The notes: generated from the sequence alone by a model not told the origin. 64,000 nt of DNA from Cellulophaga algicola DSM 14237 (GCF_000186265.1 NC_014934.1:4154001-4218000); one strand, 5' to 3'; counted from the first letter of the stretch, positions 54,274-62,896 are shown. Made by a program: numbers and translations.

Positions 54274-55566
54274 CTACTTTTTCTTAGCTTGAAAAACTGG
54301 TAATAATTTTGTTGATACTTCACCAAAACCAATTCTTATAGCATCATTTTTACAGAATCCTTTAATAACTACAGTATCATTATCTTCTATAAATTTTCTT
54401 GTTGAACCGTCATTTAAAGGAACTGTATTTTTACCACCCCAACTTAACTCTAGCATAGAACCATAAGAATCTGGTGTGGGTCCAGATATTGTTCCGCTTC
54501 CCATTAGATCACCACTATTTACATTACAACCATTAATGGTATGGTGTGCTAATTGTTGAGACATGGTCCAATACATGTATTTAAAATTAGATTTTGTGAC
54601 CGTAGTCGCTGTACTATTTTCTGGTATAATATCTACTTCTAAGTGAATGTCATAACTTTTATTACCATTTTCTTGAACTAAATAGGGTAGTGGCTTAGGA
54701 TCTTGTGCTGGGCTGTCTACTTTAAAAGGTTGTAAAGCATCCATAGTTACAATCCATGGTGATATTGATGATGCAAAGTTTTTAGCTAAAAACGGACCTA
54801 ACGGTACATATTCCCATTTTTGAATATCTCTAGCACTCCAATCATTAAATAAAACCATTCCGAAGATATATTCTTCAGCTTCGTCTACAGGAATTGGTTC
54901 TCCTAAAACATTGGCATCTGTAGTAATAAAAGCCATTTCTAGCTCAAAATCTACTAATTTTGAAGGCCCAAATACAGGAGTTTCTGCGCCCGCAGGCATT
55001 GTTTGTCCCATAGGTCTCCTAACCGGTGTATCACTCGTTACAATAGAAGAACTTCTACCGTGATACCCTACTGGAATATGAAGCCAGTTTGGTAATAAGG
55101 CATTGTTTGGGTCTCTAAACATAGTACCCACATTAGTTGCGTGTTCTTTGCTAGAATAGAAATCAGTATAATCACCAATGAGTACTGGCAGTTGCATTTC
55201 AATTTCTTCCATGGTAAAAAGAACTACTTTTTTATGGTCGTCATTATCTCTTAAAGACCCGTTATCTTTATCAAAAATATCAGATATACGGTTCCGAACC
55301 AAACGCCATGTTTTTTGGCCGTCAGAGATAAAATCATTCAATGTATCTTGTAAAAAAATATCATCTGTTAAGGGAATATCTTTAAAATACCCCAATTGAT
55401 GCAACGCTCCTAAATCTATGGCATGGTTCCCTATACGAGTACCAATAGTTATTACATCGTCTCTAGTCAAAAAGACACCAAATGGAATATTTTGAATAGG
55501 AAAATCAGAGTTTTCGGGTACAGGTATCCATGTTTTTTTATTTGGATCGTTAGTTTTTATGGGCAT
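54274..55566 (-). CDS. fahA: Fumarylacetoacetase
   Basis: Last enzyme of tyrosine/phenylalanine breakdown (fumarylacetoacetate to fumarate and acetoacetate), 430 residues. Landmarks are NIPFGVFLTRDDVITIGTRIG, DYTDFYSSKEHATNVGTMFR (metal and catalytic His region), PVGYHGRSSSIV, DFELEMAFI, LFNDWSARDIQKWEYVPLGPFLAKNFASSISPW and SGDLMGSGTISGPTPDSYGSMLELSWGG. No other homogentisate-pathway gene is beside it. A TATATTTG -7 element lies 39 nt before the start; glyA diverges from the same region. Confidence 0.95.
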   Translation of the reverse strand: MPIKTNDPNKKTWIPVPENSDFPIQNIPFGVFLTRDDVITIGTRIGNHAIDLGALHQLGYFKDIPLTDDIFLQDTLNDFISDGQKTWRLVRNRISDIFDKDNGSLRDNDDHKKVVLFTMEEIEMQLPVLIGDYTDFYSSKEHATNVGTMFRDPNNALLPNWLHIPVGYHGRSSSIVTSDTPVRRPMGQTMPAGAETPVFGPSKLVDFELEMAFITTDANVLGEPIPVDEAEEYIFGMVLFNDWSARDIQKWEYVPLGPFLAKNFASSISPWIVTMDALQPFKVDSPAQDPKPLPYLVQENGNKSYDIHLEVDIIPENSTATTVTKSNFKYMYWTMSQQLAHHTINGCNVNSGDLMGSGTISGPTPDSYGSMLELSWGGKNTVPLNDGSTRKFIEDNDTVVIKGFCKNDAIRIGFGEVSTKLLPVFQAKKK

Positions 55567-55604
55567 ATCAAAATTGTTAATTAGTGTTTAATAAGTTCTA
55601 TAAT

Positions 55605-55612
55605 CAAATATA
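55605..55612 (-). promoter_or_regulatory. -7 element of fahA
   Basis: Minus strand reads TATATTTG, a full TAnnTTTG match, 39 nt before the fahA ATG. No good -33 is visible. Confidence 0.45.
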
Positions 55613-55644
55613 TTATTTTCTTCCAATTAACGAGGGTCAATTCG

Positions 55645-55652
55645 TATTTTTG
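55645..55652 (+). promoter_or_regulatory. -7 element of glyA
   Basis: TATTTTTG fits TAnnTTTG and gives a start near 55659, a leader of about 19 nt. It lies back-to-back with the fahA element, 33 nt apart. Confidence 0.5.
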
Positions 55653-55677
55653 CATCTCATTTAACAGTTTATTTATT

Positions 55678-56955
55678 ATGCAACGCGACAATCAAATTTT
55701 TGAACTAATTGCTGAAGAGAAACAGCGCCAAATTAATGGAATAGAACTTATTGCTTCTGAGAACTTTGTAAGTGATCAAGTAATGGAAGCTGCAGGTTCT
55801 GTATTAACCAATAAATATGCTGAAGGCTATCCAGGAAAACGGTATTATGGTGGTTGTGAGGTTGTAGATGTTGTGGAGCAAATTGCAATTGACAGAGCTA
55901 AACAATTATTTGGTGCAGCCTATGCAAATGTGCAACCACATTCTGGTTCACAAGCTAATGCATCTGTTTACCATGCGTGTTTAAAACCTGGGGATACTAT
56001 TTTAGGATTTGACCTTTCTCACGGAGGGCACTTAACACATGGATCACCTGTAAATTTTTCAGGTAGAATATACAACCCTGTATTTTACGGTGTTGAAAAA
56101 GAAACTGGAGTTTTAAATTATGATAAAATTCAGGAAATAGCAGAAAAAGAACAACCAAAAATGATTATTGCTGGTGCTTCTGCATATTCTAGAGATATAG
56201 ATTTTGAACGTTTTAGAGTAATTGCAGATAGTGTTGGTGCACTTTTATTAGCTGATATCTCTCACCCTTCTGGCTTAATAGCTAAAGGAATTTTAAATGA
56301 CCCAATTCCTCATTGTCATATTGTTACGACAACAACACATAAAACATTAAGAGGACCTAGAGGTGGACTAATATTAATGGGGAAAGATTTTGACAATCCT
56401 TTCGGAATTAAATTAAAAAATGGTACGCTTAGAAAAATGTCTGCTTTATTAGATTTAGCGGTATTTCCTGGAAATCAAGGAGGACCTTTAGAACACATCA
56501 TTGCAGCTAAAGCTATTGCTTTTGGTGAAGCATTAACAGATGAATATTTGACATATATTTTACAAGTGAAGAAAAATGCTGATGCTATGGCTAAGGCATT
56601 CATTAAAAAAGGATATGAAATTATTTCTGGAGGAACAGATAATCATATGATGTTAATTGATCTGAGAAATAAAGACATTACGGGTAAAGATGCAGAAAAC
56701 ACTTTAGTTAAAGCAGATATTACCGCAAATAAAAATATGGTTCCTTTTGATGATAAATCACCATTTATAACTTCAGGAATTCGTTTTGGTACAGCTGCAA
56801 TTACAACCAGAGGCTTAAAAGAAGATGATATGTCTACAATTGTTGACTTTATAGATGAAGTACTAATGAATGCTGATAATGAGGATGTTATAGAAGAAGT
56901 AAGAACTAAAGTAAATGAATTGATGAGTCATAGAGAACTTTTCTATGCTTGTTAA
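55678..56955 (+). CDS. glyA: Serine hydroxymethyltransferase
   Basis: PLP enzyme that turns serine and tetrahydrofolate into glycine and methylene-tetrahydrofolate, 425 residues. [20 protein letters not shown] and [22 protein letters not shown] are the family blocks; the PLP-Lys is K222 in [39 protein letters not shown] and [18 protein letters not shown] follow. Full length, single gene with its own promoter and terminator. Confidence 0.97.
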   Translation: MQRDNQIFELIAEEKQRQINGIELIASENFVSDQVMEAAGSVLTNKYAEGYPGKRYYGGCEVVDVVEQIAIDRAKQLFGAAYANVQPHSGSQANASVYHACLKPGDTILGFDLSHGGHLTHGSPVNFSGRIYNPVFYGVEKETGVLNYDKIQEIAEKEQPKMIIAGASAYSRDIDFERFRVIADSVGALLLADISHPSGLIAKGILNDPIPHCHIVTTTTHKTLRGPRGGLILMGKDFDNPFGIKLKNGTLRKMSALLDLAVFPGNQGGPLEHIIAAKAIAFGEALTDEYLTYILQVKKNADAMAKAFIKKGYEIISGGTDNHMMLIDLRNKDITGKDAENTLVKADITANKNMVPFDDKSPFITSGIRFGTAAITTRGLKEDDMSTIVDFIDEVLMNADNEDVIEEVRTKVNELMSHRELFYAC

Positions 56956-56979
56956 TTAAAAATTAATATACTTATATTC

Positions 56980-57014
56980 AAAAAGCCATTAAAAATTAAT
57001 TTAATGGCTTTTCT
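56980..57014 (+). terminator. Terminator of glyA
   Basis: Arms aaaagccatta (56981-56991) and taatggctttt (57002-57012) around a 10-nt loop, with T-rich sequence after. Confidence 0.75.
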
Positions 57015-57112
57015 CTTAGGTTTCAAACTAAAAAACACTAGTCCCCGAAAATCTTGTTATTTATAAATATACTACAGCGTATATTTCAACAACTTGACTT
57101 AAGCCCTAGGTA

Positions 57113-57778
57113 TTACTCTAACATGGTTAATTTACCATATATAATTTCTTTTGATTGAGAGTCATAAATCTCACTATCTACGATGCTATCAAAATATAAG
57201 CCCCAAAAACCATTATAGTTCTTTTGGTCTATTTCTTTAGTATTACAATTCAATAACGTTTTTTTATTTAAAAAATTACTTTTCTCTAAAACAGGAATAT
57301 GTATTTCATAAGGTAGTTGTGATAAACCTTTAGTGTAATAAATATAGTTTTTATGTAATTCTAAAATAAGCTTATCAATTTCTAATGGAATGCTATTTTC
57401 AAAAATCCTATAAATTATTATAGTACAATCCTCAAAAATTAAGTTCAATTCCTTAATATCAAAAGTATTTCTTGATGCATTACGCAATTTTTCAAGAGCT
57501 GTAAAAAAGAAATGACCATCTTCATTTTTAAGCATTAAATCATGCCCCTCTAATTTACCTTCGGCTAGAATAGAAAGTCCTTGTTTGATATTAAAATTAA
57601 AGTTGATGTCTAGAACCAAATCATTTTTTGTTACAGAAGTATCTTCACTAACGATAGATACATTACAAAAAAAATATTTTTCAATTTTCAACATAAAGGC
57701 ATCTAAACCAAGAATTTTATTCTCCTCGGATCCGAAAGCCAGTATTTTTTTTCGAGGTTTATTATTTTTAGACGACAT
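57113..57778 (-). CDS. Unrecognised cytoplasmic protein in the signalling cluster
   Basis: A 221-residue protein without signal peptide or membrane segment. It begins with a basic patch (MSSKNNKPRKKILAFGSEEN). Internal segments such as GHDLMLKNEDGHFFFTALEK, IIIYRIFENSIPLEIDKLIL and NYNGFWGLYFDSIVDSEIYD suggest an alpha/beta fold, but I recognise no family. It lies downstream of the kinase/NarL-regulator pair on the same strand but has its own TAATTTTG -7 element and a 13-bp inverted repeat, also found before the LytTR gene at 61818, in its upstream region. Co-regulation with that gene is inferred. Confidence 0.65.
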   Translation of the reverse strand: MSSKNNKPRKKILAFGSEENKILGLDAFMLKIEKYFFCNVSIVSEDTSVTKNDLVLDINFNFNIKQGLSILAEGKLEGHDLMLKNEDGHFFFTALEKLRNASRNTFDIKELNLIFEDCTIIIYRIFENSIPLEIDKLILELHKNYIYYTKGLSQLPYEIHIPVLEKSNFLNKKTLLNCNTKEIDQKNYNGFWGLYFDSIVDSEIYDSQSKEIIYGKLTMLE

Positions 57779-57801
57779 TTTTCTCTTTATAAGCTATAAA
57801 A

Positions 57802-57809
57802 CAAAATTA
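57802..57809 (-). promoter_or_regulatory. -7 element of the 57113-57778 gene
   Basis: Minus strand TAATTTTG, full TAnnTTTG match, 23 nt before the ATG and 18 nt after the inverted-repeat element at 57828-57864. Confidence 0.5.
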
Positions 57810-57827
57810 GTTTATAATCTGAAGCTT

Positions 57828-57864
57828 AGACTGCACGAAAACCTTTGACTTTCAAAGGTTTTCG
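57828..57864. repeat. Shared inverted-repeat element, copy 1
   Basis: A perfect 13-bp stem (cgaaaacctttga with tcaaaggttttcg) and a ctt loop at 57836-57864, preceded by agactgca. The whole 37-bp unit recurs at 61861-61897 with two changes. Both copies lie just upstream of the -7 region of a minus-strand gene. Confidence 0.75.
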
Positions 57865-57928
57865 TTTAGGAAAATATAATTATTTGATTGTAAGTGATTT
57901 ATAATGCTAAAATTTTATTTTTTAGAGG

Positions 57929-58600
57929 TTAAATAAATCCTTTTTCTTTAGCAGAGGCGATTAAGGCATTGTCATTTTCATTTTCAACGCTAAAAATCTC
58001 TTTAATTTGACGCTTTCTATTTTCAATAGCACTAATAGATAGTGGTACGTATTCTACCATATCTTTAGTACGTGTACCTATAGATAAATAATATAAAATC
58101 TTAATGTCTGTATCGTCTAAATGTATATTAGTCGACATTTTATTTCGAATAGCAATCAATGCTTTTTTTGTATAATAAGGGGGAGAAGTAAGGACAGTTT
58201 CTACCATTTCTTTTAATACAAACTCATTGATTTCTGTTTTAACCATGTATCCTTCAGGATTTACAGTTCTTAGGATGCTATTAATTCTATAGTTATCACT
58301 AAAAGAAGATAGAAATACAATCTTAGAAGAAGGTGCAATATTACGTGCGATAACGCCTAAATCTTGACCTGTACTAGGTACACCATCAACTACTGGAGAT
58401 AACTGTATATCTAATAGAATTAAATCATATAAATTATTACTAGTTACCGAAAGTTCAATTTTTTCTTTTCCTTCTTTAAAGGTTGTTGCCATGTCCATTT
58501 CAACAACAAAGTCATCAAATTCAGCATCTTCAAGAATATATTTGTATCCTATCATCGTCATTTGATGATCATCTACGGCTAAGATTTTTAGGGTCTTCAT
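57929..58600 (-). CDS. NarL/LuxR-type response regulator
   Basis: A 223-residue DNA-binding regulator. The receiver has ILAVDDHQMT, phosphoacceptor Asp in LILLDIQLSPVVDG, FLSSFSD and the Lys in GYMVKTE. The C-terminal helix-turn-helix (DDTDIKILYYLSIGTRTKDM, VEYVPLSISAIENRKRQIKE) is a diverged LuxR/GerE domain. It follows the TPR kinase gene by 17 nt on the same strand, so the two form a two-component pair. Targets are unknown; the gene at 57113 is a candidate. Confidence 0.9.
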   Translation of the reverse strand: MKTLKILAVDDHQMTMIGYKYILEDAEFDDFVVEMDMATTFKEGKEKIELSVTSNNLYDLILLDIQLSPVVDGVPSTGQDLGVIARNIAPSSKIVFLSSFSDNYRINSILRTVNPEGYMVKTEINEFVLKEMVETVLTSPPYYTKKALIAIRNKMSTNIHLDDTDIKILYYLSIGTRTKDMVEYVPLSISAIENRKRQIKEIFSVENENDNALIASAKEKGFI

Positions 58601-58617
58601 TTAATTACTATTTTAAG

Positions 58618-60711
58618 CTATGCTATTTTATCAATTTCATTTTGGTACGGAATCTTTAAAACTAATTTTGTTCCGGAACCCATAACACTGTCCACAACTA
58701 ATGAACCATTTAATTTTTTCAATCTAGAAGAAATATTACGGAATCCAATTCCTTTTTTAGATCTTTTACTATCAAAACCTTTGCCATTATCTTCTATAGT
58801 AACCATTAACGAACTATCTACTACATCAAAATTAACGAAAATAGTACTTGCTTCCGCATGTTTGATACAGTTTTGAATACTTTCTTGAACAATTCTATAT
58901 AGATTAATTTTTAAAGTACTATCAAGGCTATCCCAGTCCAGATCTGTATTGAATTTAAAGGAGTATTTAAGTGTCTCTGATCCTGTTTGAAACGTTTTTA
59001 TCAAAGATTTAATAGCTTCCATAAAGTTTTGCATTTTTTGAAAAGCGGCCTCATTTAGCTCATGAGAAATACTTCTAATCTCTTCTGATAAATCTGCTAA
59101 CTGTGTTATAACTTCGGCTCTCTGGGCTATAGATGTCTCGTCCTGCCTTTTATTAAGACCGAGTAAAACCAGTCGTATTCCTAAAATTTTATTTAAGAAC
59201 CCATCATGTAATTCTTGTGAAATGCGTTCTTGTTCTATTTTTTTTCCTTCATCAAATTTACTTTGCTGTACTAATAACAGATTAAATATTTCAAGATTAC
59301 TCTCTTGCTGTTGCTGTTTAAAACGAAGATTGTTATTCTTTATCCGTTGTATTACAATAATTAATATAGCTACAATACCAATTAAACCTAGTACAGCTAG
59401 TGCGCTCCATAAGCGTTTTTCTCGGGTTAATAATACATTTTGTTTTGCTAGAAGTTCATTACGTTCTATAAATTCATCTGTTTGAAAACGTATACGAGCA
59501 AATTTATCTCGTAATTTTCGTTCATCTTCTTGTAGCTTTTTATCAATAACAAAGTATTCTTGTGCGTAGGTAGATGCATTTTTTTTATCTACTAATGTTA
59601 AGAAATTTAGCGTTCTAAGTAAGCTTTCAAAATTTTCTGCTTTCTCAGAAAACACCAATGCAATTTTGGCCATTTTCACAGCTTTTATCGTGTCTTTTTT
59701 GTAAGCTAAATATTGTGCATAGTGACCTGTGGAAGTGGCTTCGCTAAAGATATTATTGTATTCTTTGGTTATTTCTAGAGCTGCTAAATACTGAGGTTCT
59801 AAGTCTTCTGTACTAAATTGCTTTTTTTTGGCATTGGCCAAGTTAACCATCGCTTTTGCTAAGAATTCAGGATTTGTAGCTCTTAAATTTTCAAAATTAA
59901 CTACTTTTTCAAAACTATTTTCGGCTTCTCTATATTGGTTTAACAACATATTAGAGACACCGATGTTGTTAGTGATATAAACTCTATTAATAGACACGTC
60001 TTCCGGTATAGAATCTAAATAACTACTAGCTTTTTGATAATATTGAATCGCCTTTTCGATGTCTCCTAAAGAATGGGTGATAGATCCTAAACTATTATAG
60101 CTATTAGACATTCCTAAAAAATTTTTAGACTTTTTAAAAATTTCTAAAGCTTTAATTGTGGTTTGCTCAGCACCTGCATAGTCCCCTAATTTTCGTTGAA
60201 TAGTACTAATCGAATTAAAGAGGAAAGCCATTTTCTTTTGATTCTTCAGTTTTGAATATATCGTTAATGCTTCATTATAATAATAATAGGTACTATCTAT
60301 TAATTTAGTGTTCTCTAAATAGATCCCCAGATCCCAGTACGCTTCTGCCATGGCCACAGAATCTTTTTGTTTTTTGGCTAATTCAATCGTTTCTTTGTTA
60401 ATTGTTCTGAAAAAGATAGAATCTTTTAACTGAATGGAATTATAAGATAAGTTAGTTAAATGTTTTAATTTGATGGAATCTGTGCGAAGTAGGTTAACTT
60501 TATAAAAAGCTTCTTGGATTATTTTCTTTCTTTCTTCAAGATTAAGGTTGGTATCTGAGCTACTATTTACGAGGGTAAATAAAGAATCTTGAATAATTTC
60601 AGTACTACTATTTTCTTGTGTTGAAGAATCATTTTTAGTGCAAGAAAAAAGAAAGAGCACTAAAAGTATATATATAGGTGTCTTAAAGTATATAAATTTG
60701 CTTGTTTGCAT
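58618..60711 (-). CDS. TPR-containing sensor histidine kinase (HisKA_3 type)
   Basis: A 697-residue kinase. The N-terminus has a lipobox-like signal (LLVLFLFSCTKN), followed by about six TPR repeats (for example AEAYWDLGIYLENTKLIDST, GAEQTTIKALEIFKKSKNFL, SYNSLGSITHSLGDIEKAIQ). One membrane helix near residues 433-455 (LWSALAVLGLIGIVAILIIV) leads into the cytosolic transmitter: phosphoacceptor His in ERISQELHDGFLNKILGIRL, and an HATPase with IQNCIKHAEA, EDNGKGFD and KGIGFRNISSRLKKLNGSL. The extracytoplasmic TPRs should bind a peptide or protein ligand. It forms an operon with the NarL-type regulator. Confidence 0.92.
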   Translation of the reverse strand: MQTSKFIYFKTPIYILLVLFLFSCTKNDSSTQENSSTEIIQDSLFTLVNSSSDTNLNLEERKKIIQEAFYKVNLLRTDSIKLKHLTNLSYNSIQLKDSIFFRTINKETIELAKKQKDSVAMAEAYWDLGIYLENTKLIDSTYYYYNEALTIYSKLKNQKKMAFLFNSISTIQRKLGDYAGAEQTTIKALEIFKKSKNFLGMSNSYNSLGSITHSLGDIEKAIQYYQKASSYLDSIPEDVSINRVYITNNIGVSNMLLNQYREAENSFEKVVNFENLRATNPEFLAKAMVNLANAKKKQFSTEDLEPQYLAALEITKEYNNIFSEATSTGHYAQYLAYKKDTIKAVKMAKIALVFSEKAENFESLLRTLNFLTLVDKKNASTYAQEYFVIDKKLQEDERKLRDKFARIRFQTDEFIERNELLAKQNVLLTREKRLWSALAVLGLIGIVAILIIVIQRIKNNNLRFKQQQQESNLEIFNLLLVQQSKFDEGKKIEQERISQELHDGFLNKILGIRLVLLGLNKRQDETSIAQRAEVITQLADLSEEIRSISHELNEAAFQKMQNFMEAIKSLIKTFQTGSETLKYSFKFNTDLDWDSLDSTLKINLYRIVQESIQNCIKHAEASTIFVNFDVVDSSLMVTIEDNGKGFDSKRSKKGIGFRNISSRLKKLNGSLVVDSVMGSGTKLVLKIPYQNEIDKIA

Positions 60712-60732
60712 TTAAATAATTGAGCGTACAAG

Positions 60733-60771
60733 ATAAAAAAAAGCTTTAAATAAATGATTTATTTAAAGCTT
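60733..60771 (-). terminator. Terminator of the small lipoprotein gene
   Basis: Perfect 15-bp inverted repeat (60741-60755 with 60757-60771) around a single base; on the minus strand it is followed by an eight-T run. It lies 23 nt after the small-lipoprotein stop and just before the kinase gene. Confidence 0.8.
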
Positions 60772-60793
60772 CAATTATTGGTAATTGCATAAC

Positions 60794-60946
60794 TTAATTT
60801 CCTTTTGTGGTAACATGTCCACAATCATCACAGGCAATTGGTGAGTTTACATACAATTGATCTTCATCTTGACTAGCTTCAGATGTACAAGAAAACATCC
60901 CTAAACTTAAAACTACTACTGCGAATACTGCTACTAATTTTTTCAT
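60794..60946 (-). CDS. Small lipoprotein of 50 residues
   Basis: A short but convincing gene. It encodes MKKLVAVFAVVVLSLGMFSC, then a Ser/Asp-rich linker and a C-terminal LYVNSPIACDDCGHVTTKGN. The signal peptide ends in a clear lipobox (LGMFSC), and the mature part is only about 31 residues, with a C-x2-C pair and a His that could bind metal or form a disulfide. It has its own -7 element (TACTTTTG, 60984-60991) and its own terminator. It lies between the LytTR regulator and the TPR kinase, so a signalling role is possible but not shown. Confidence 0.75.
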   Translation of the reverse strand: MKKLVAVFAVVVLSLGMFSCTSEASQDEDQLYVNSPIACDDCGHVTTKGN

Positions 60947-60983
60947 ACTATCTTTGATTTAAATTGGTTATCTAATTTGAAAT

Positions 60984-60991
60984 CAAAAGTA
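60984..60991 (-). promoter_or_regulatory. -7 element of the small lipoprotein gene
   Basis: Minus strand TACTTTTG, a full TAnnTTTG match, 37 nt before the ATG. Confidence 0.55.
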
Positions 60992-61083
60992 TAGCGCAAC
61001 TATATTTTTTATAGTATCCTGAAATTTGTTGAAGTAAACAGGCTTATTCCGTGAGTATTCACCTATATTTTGTAAGAATTTAC

Positions 61084-61818
61084 TTAATTTAAAGCGTTAA
61101 TTGTCGTTTTGGTTAGTATTTTCTTTACTTCATCTATATTTGACTTGTAAGATTTAGAGAAGGGGAGTGTGGTGTTATTATTCTTTATAGTACAGATTGA
61201 TTTACCATAGTTAATTCTAGAAATATAATCGGTGTTGAGAATATAGCTTTGATGAATCCTTATAAAATTACTGGGCAGTCTATCTTCAAATGTTTTTAAA
61301 GTTTTAAAAGCACTAATAATAGTACCGTCATTTAAAAAAACATCTGTGGTGTTATTGTCTGCTTTTAAATAAAGAATTTCACTTGTATTTATATACCGGT
61401 AATCTTTGTAAGATTTTAAGCATAGTGTTGTATTTATACACTCGTTTTTTAAATCTCTTTTCTGTAATTTTAATACCGATTTTCGAATATCAAATTCATT
61501 CAAGGGTTGCAACCAGTAATCAAAAAATCCATTTTTAATTGCTTTATAGGCATAATCTTTACTCTTTGAAATGCCAATAAATACAGGGATATATTTTAAA
61601 TATTGGTGTAATTCCATCACCATCATAAAACAAGCTTCTGCCTTATCATTTAAATTTATAAAAACAATCTCGGGTAATTCTTTCAGGATAATATTCAATC
61701 CTTCTGAACAATTTTCAGCTACCCCTGCACAGTTAAACTCTTTAAAGTTTACTAACTGAGTTCTAAGTGTATGGCTAAACGTATTGTCGGAATTTATAAT
61801 GGTATAATTGTATTCCAT
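61084..61818 (-). CDS. LytTR-type regulator with degenerate receiver domain
   Basis: A 244-residue regulator. The C-terminal LytTR DNA-binding domain is intact: YINTSEILYLKADNNTTDVF, KTLKTFEDRLPSNFIRIHQSYILN, then YISRINYGKSICTIKNNNTTLPFSKSY. The N-terminal receiver fold is recognisable but inactive-looking: the phosphoacceptor strand reads EIVFINLN, with Asn in place of Asp; the acidic pocket is IINSDN; and the Lys of KP is replaced (DYWLQPLNEFD). It is probably phosphorylation-independent. Upstream lie an inverted repeat TTGTTCG-N17-CGAACAA and copy 2 of the shared hairpin. No kinase of the LytS type is adjacent. Confidence 0.9.
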   Translation of the reverse strand: MEYNYTIINSDNTFSHTLRTQLVNFKEFNCAGVAENCSEGLNIILKELPEIVFINLNDKAEACFMMVMELHQYLKYIPVFIGISKSKDYAYKAIKNGFFDYWLQPLNEFDIRKSVLKLQKRDLKNECINTTLCLKSYKDYRYINTSEILYLKADNNTTDVFLNDGTIISAFKTLKTFEDRLPSNFIRIHQSYILNTDYISRINYGKSICTIKNNNTTLPFSKSYKSNIDEVKKILTKTTINALN

Positions 61819-61828
61819 GAAATTGAAT

Positions 61829-61859
61829 TTGTTCGCAAATTACTATATGTTACGAACAA
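61829..61859. promoter_or_regulatory. Inverted repeat in the LytTR gene promoter
   Basis: TTGTTCG (61829-61835) and CGAACAA (61853-61859) are perfect complements, 17 nt apart, within the 45 nt before the start codon. Symmetry and position suggest an operator, possibly for autoregulation. Confidence 0.45.
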
Positions 61860-61860
61860 C

Positions 61861-61897
61861 AGACTGCACGAAAACCTTTGACTTTCAAGGGTTTTGG
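61861..61897. repeat. Shared inverted-repeat element, copy 2
   Basis: Matches copy 1 (57828-57864) at 35 of 37 positions. One change gives a G-U wobble in the stem and one unpairs the base of the stem. It lies 43 nt upstream of the LytTR start; copy 1 lies 50 nt upstream of its gene. Confidence 0.75.
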
Positions 61898-61929
61898 TTC
61901 TAAAACAGCAGAAAAACAATGCGATTTAA

Positions 61930-61937
61930 TAAAATTT
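61930..61937. repeat. Target site duplication, left copy
   Basis: TAAAATTT directly abuts the left end of the insertion sequence and is repeated exactly at 62897-62904. Confidence 0.9.
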
Positions 61938-62896
61938 TAGAGGTCAGTAGTTAATTACTTATTAATTCAGCTTGATTGATTTTATCATTATTGACCATTT
62001 TAACAATAAGATTATTGAATATTGTAGCTTTACTTTGAGATCTGTTTATTCTAAAACAAAATTCATTGAAATATCTATTTAAATTATTGTCACTAACCCA
62101 AGAATAAGTTGTTCTTATCCAAGATTTAACCTGATGTATCATTGTATGAAGCGCTTTAAAATTTAACCCTCCATTACTTTCTATTTGTGTGATGTCGTAA
62201 GCCTTTGCAATAGGACTATAGCCTCTCCATTTATCTGTAGTAATCTTTGCGTTTCGGCTGATATGGTTGACAAAAATATATTGTAAGGATTGTGCTGAAA
62301 AATCATCTATTTTCATAGCATACATTCTTTTTACCTTTCCATCTTCTGTAAGCTGAACAGCTGTAACCGCCTTCTTTTTCTTAGCATTGTAGCTTCTGCC
62401 AACTTTTGTTTCTTCTCTGCCCCCTAAAACAAATTCATCTACATGAACAACTCCGTCCATAGGATTATTCCCACTCGAAGACATAGCTTCTCTGACCTTA
62501 AGCATAAAAAGTCTAGCTGTTTTTTCTGTTACTCCGTAACGTACTCCCATATAACTTGCAGATAAGCTTTTCGTGCTTGTAGCCATCTCAAAACAAATAA
62601 AAAATGCTTTGCGAACACCAAACTTTACCTTGTGAAATAATGTATCTGCTGTTGCGGATTCTGTATGTCTACAAATATTACATTGCCTAGAGAAATCAGC
62701 ACGTGTTTGACAGGCTATATGATTGCATCTAGAACATTTAAAAGGGGTTTTAGACTTAATATTTGCTAAATATTCTTTGCAATCATTGTCCGTTTTGAAG
62801 CAATCAGAGAACTCTAGAAGATTTTGACCCTTGAAAATATCCATAATTTAATATATTTACTGAGTATCAAGATACGAAGTTAGCTACTGACCTCTA
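61938..62896 (-). mobile_element. Complete insertion sequence, IS1595 family (ISXO2-like)
   Basis: A 959-bp element. The ends are inverted repeats: TAGAGGTCAGTAGTTAA at 61938-61954, and TAGAGGTCAGTAGCTAA on the minus strand at 62880-62896. The similarity extends to about 25 bp with 21 matches. A perfect 8-bp direct repeat (TAAAATTT) flanks it, the duplication size known for IS1595. It holds one intact transposase gene. It sits 7 bp beyond the stop of the beta-helix gene and about 110 bp upstream of the LytTR gene, so it may alter expression of the latter. Confidence 0.93.
61951..62844 (-). CDS. IS1595-family transposase with ISXO2-like DDE domain
   Basis: A 297-residue transposase. The N-terminal zinc ribbon has four Cys in FKCSRCNHIACQTRADF and RQCNICRHTESA. 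The ISXO2-like catalytic domain has the first Asp in VVHVDEFVLGGREE, the second in ITTDKWRGYSPIAK, and the following HTMIHQVKSWIRTTYSWVSD (IHQ..SW.R..Y) segment typical of the family, with NLNRYFNEFCFRINR at the end. The frame is intact, so it may be active. The last codons and stop lie inside the left terminal repeat. Confidence 0.95.
   Translation of the reverse strand: MDIFKGQNLLEFSDCFKTDNDCKEYLANIKSKTPFKCSRCNHIACQTRADFSRQCNICRHTESATADTLFHKVKFGVRKAFFICFEMATSTKSLSASYMGVRYGVTEKTARLFMLKVREAMSSSGNNPMDGVVHVDEFVLGGREETKVGRSYNAKKKKAVTAVQLTEDGKVKRMYAMKIDDFSAQSLQYIFVNHISRNAKITTDKWRGYSPIAKAYDITQIESNGGLNFKALHTMIHQVKSWIRTTYSWVSDNNLNRYFNEFCFRINRSQSKATIFNNLIVKMVNNDKINQAELISN

Noticed and set aside
57585-57848. 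Plus-strand frame opposite the 57113-57778 gene
   Set aside because: It overlaps the promoter and hairpin element and is antisense to a better-supported gene.
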